A stretch of DNA of 64,000 nt from Sulfurimonas sp. Its GTDB lineage: Bacteria; Campylobacterota; Campylobacteria; Campylobacterales; Sulfurimonadaceae. The notes beneath the pieces are model-generated. The model had not been told where the DNA came from, searched no databases, and worked only from the letters and a program-made list of their open reading frames with translations. Shown here piece after piece: positions 62,920 to 64,000 of the stretch; positions within the stretch are counted from its first letter, which is position 1, and the number at the start of each line of letters is the position of its first letter. The DNA lies in NCBI GenBank assembly GCA_021732045.1, contig JAKFWK010000002.1, positions 248,001-312,000 of the forward strand, written 5' to 3'. A program made the translations under genes and the position numbers.

Positions 62920-64000
62920 TGTTTGAAAAATTTGAACACACTGTTCTTGGCGGTATTCAAAGTCCAGCAAAAAGAAACTTAATTCTCTTAGCAACTCTTG
63001 TAGCTTTTATCTTATCAATACTGATGATAGCACCAAGTAAAATGGTTTTGGCAAAAATGCTTCCAGGCAAAAACAACGATACATTTACAATATATACAAC
63101 ACTCGCCGAGGGAAGTTCAATAGAGCAGACAAAAGAGGTAACTGAGTGCGTCTCTGGATACATAAAAAAAGAGAAAGAGATAGAAGATTTTGAAATCTTT
63201 TTAGGTATGGGAGCTCCGCTTGATTTTGCAGGACTCATAAAAGGTTCACACTTTAAAAATTCTGAAAATGTCGCTGAGATTGTTGTTAACCTTGCAAAAA
63301 AACATCACAGAACAGAGCCGTCATACTTAATGGTTCAGAGAATGAGAAAAGATATACAAAATAGTTGTGCCTCTATATATAAAAACAGCACAATAACTTT
63401 CGTTGAACCTCCAGCTGGTCCTCCGGTGCTTGCAGCCCTTGTTGCTGAAATATACGGGAGCAACACAGACGGGATAAGGAAGCTATCAAACAAAGTCGAG
63501 AGTATATTTAAAAAAACCAGTGGTTTAGTTGATGTAGAAGTTATGCAAGATGAAATCTACAACACATTTGAAGTAGAGGTTGACAGCACTAAAGTCTCTC
63601 TCTCTGGAGTAAGTGTAAAACAACTGAATGATGTATTGTATTTAGCATTTGAGGGTATGCAAATAGCTGTAAAGAACTCTGATGTTATCAATGATCAAGT
63701 TCCAATTTACCTATCTCTTAGCAAAGAGTCAAAAAAATTCTCCTCTAAAGATTTAGAGTCGCTTAAGGCTAAACTCTCTTCTTTGAAGCTCATGAACCAA
63801 AGAGGGATGATGGTCTCCATCACAGAACTAGTAAAAATTGTGCCTAAAAAATCCAATCCTATGATTATGAGTAAAGATTTGCACCAAATTACAAATGTCA
63901 TGGCGGAGACAGATATGGTTTCACAAGTTTATCCTCTCATGGATGCAAGAAATGAGATACTTAGTAAATTTAGTAGTGAGTACAATATACAAAAGATAGG
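62919..64000 (+). CDS. RND efflux permease, C-terminal half-protein (3' end beyond window)
   Basis: The frame is open from ATG 62919 to the end of the window, 360 codons, no stop. One membrane helix NLILLATLVAFILSILMIAP near 19-38 corresponds to TM7 of a full RND protein; then the second porter repeat with YTTLAEGSSIEQTKEV, ITFVEPPAGPPVLAALVAEIYG near 158-180, and KVSLSGVSVKQLND. TM8-12 would lie beyond the window. The start overlaps the stop of the first half. The clean gene boundary argues for a true split rather than a frameshift. Confidence 0.85.
   Translation, partial: MFEKFEHTVLGGIQSPAKRNLILLATLVAFILSILMIAPSKMVLAKMLPGKNNDTFTIYTTLAEGSSIEQTKEVTECVSGYIKKEKEIEDFEIFLGMGAPLDFAGLIKGSHFKNSENVAEIVVNLAKKHHRTEPSYLMVQRMRKDIQNSCASIYKNSTITFVEPPAGPPVLAALVAEIYGSNTDGIRKLSNKVESIFKKTSGLVDVEVMQDEIYNTFEVEVDSTKVSLSGVSVKQLNDVLYLAFEGMQIAVKNSDVINDQVPIYLSLSKESKKFSSKDLESLKAKLSSLKLMNQRGMMVSITELVKIVPKKSNPMIMSKDLHQITNVMAETDMVSQVYPLMDARNEILSKFSSEYNIQKI

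Noticed and set aside
61336..62922. Frameshift or sequencing error as cause of the split RND permease
   Set aside because: The break lies exactly at the domain boundary between TM6 and TM7, with a ribosome-binding site and TAATG overlap for the second half.

Overview
The window looks like part of the chromosome of a Campylobacterota (Epsilonproteobacteria) species close to Sulfurimonas or Sulfuricurvum. The assignment is an inference. It rests on low GC, a dense assimilatory sulfate operon, a short-form HisG, and a fliL-acpS neighbourhood. No rRNA or tRNA gene, and no CRISPR array, could be recognised.

The left part (1-25.5 kb) is an accessory region. Bases 1-10.5 kb are very AT-rich and defence-like. 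They hold the end of a HipA-like kinase with a DUF3037 partner; a tightly overlapping three-gene set (unknown protein with a possible cyclase-like fold, Rossmann methyltransferase-like protein, reverse transcriptase with YVDD); a possible zinc protein; a small membrane protein; a serine recombinase; and a TOTE-type primase-helicase behind an AAA ATPase. Bases 12.8-19.9 kb form an integrative element: two HTH/excisionase-like genes, a tyrosine integrase, a VirE-type primase-helicase, and downstream a cluster of seven ATCGAT motifs that could be its origin. Next come a MNT/HEPN toxin-antitoxin pair, a minus-strand operon of DUF2958, DUF4375/DMP19 and three tiny ORFs, a second ATPase related to the one at 9.2 kb with a tandem 28-bp repeat at its promoter, and a repeat-rich stretch in front of a catalytic-domain-only tyrosine recombinase.

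The middle (25.6-46 kb) is an O-antigen or surface polysaccharide locus of the ABC-transporter type: manC, wzm, wzt, a variable glycan cassette, gmd, a reductase of the rmd type, glycosyltransferases, wbaP-type initiating transferase and a WaaL-type ligase. GDP-mannose made by ManC would feed Gmd and then the reductase, giving a 6-deoxyhexose such as GDP-rhamnose. Four toxin-antitoxin modules sit between its functional blocks. The wzt gene changes base composition at about 29.28 kb, and the AT-rich cassette 29.3-37.2 kb reads as an exchangeable module. Gene debris lies at 44.99-45.36 kb.

The right part (46.2-64 kb) looks like core genome. A minus-strand operon for assimilatory sulfate reduction and cysteine synthesis (DUF4395, cysK, DUF2061, cysH, cysD, cysN, sulfite reductase, aminotransferase V) starts from a near-perfect sigma-70 promoter with nested inverted repeats. 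Then come fliL and acpS, a minus-strand set (unknown gene, coaX, hisG, methyltransferase, thiS), an HD-GYP protein, and a TolC-adaptor-RND efflux operon whose permease is encoded as two separate half-proteins, the second running off the window.
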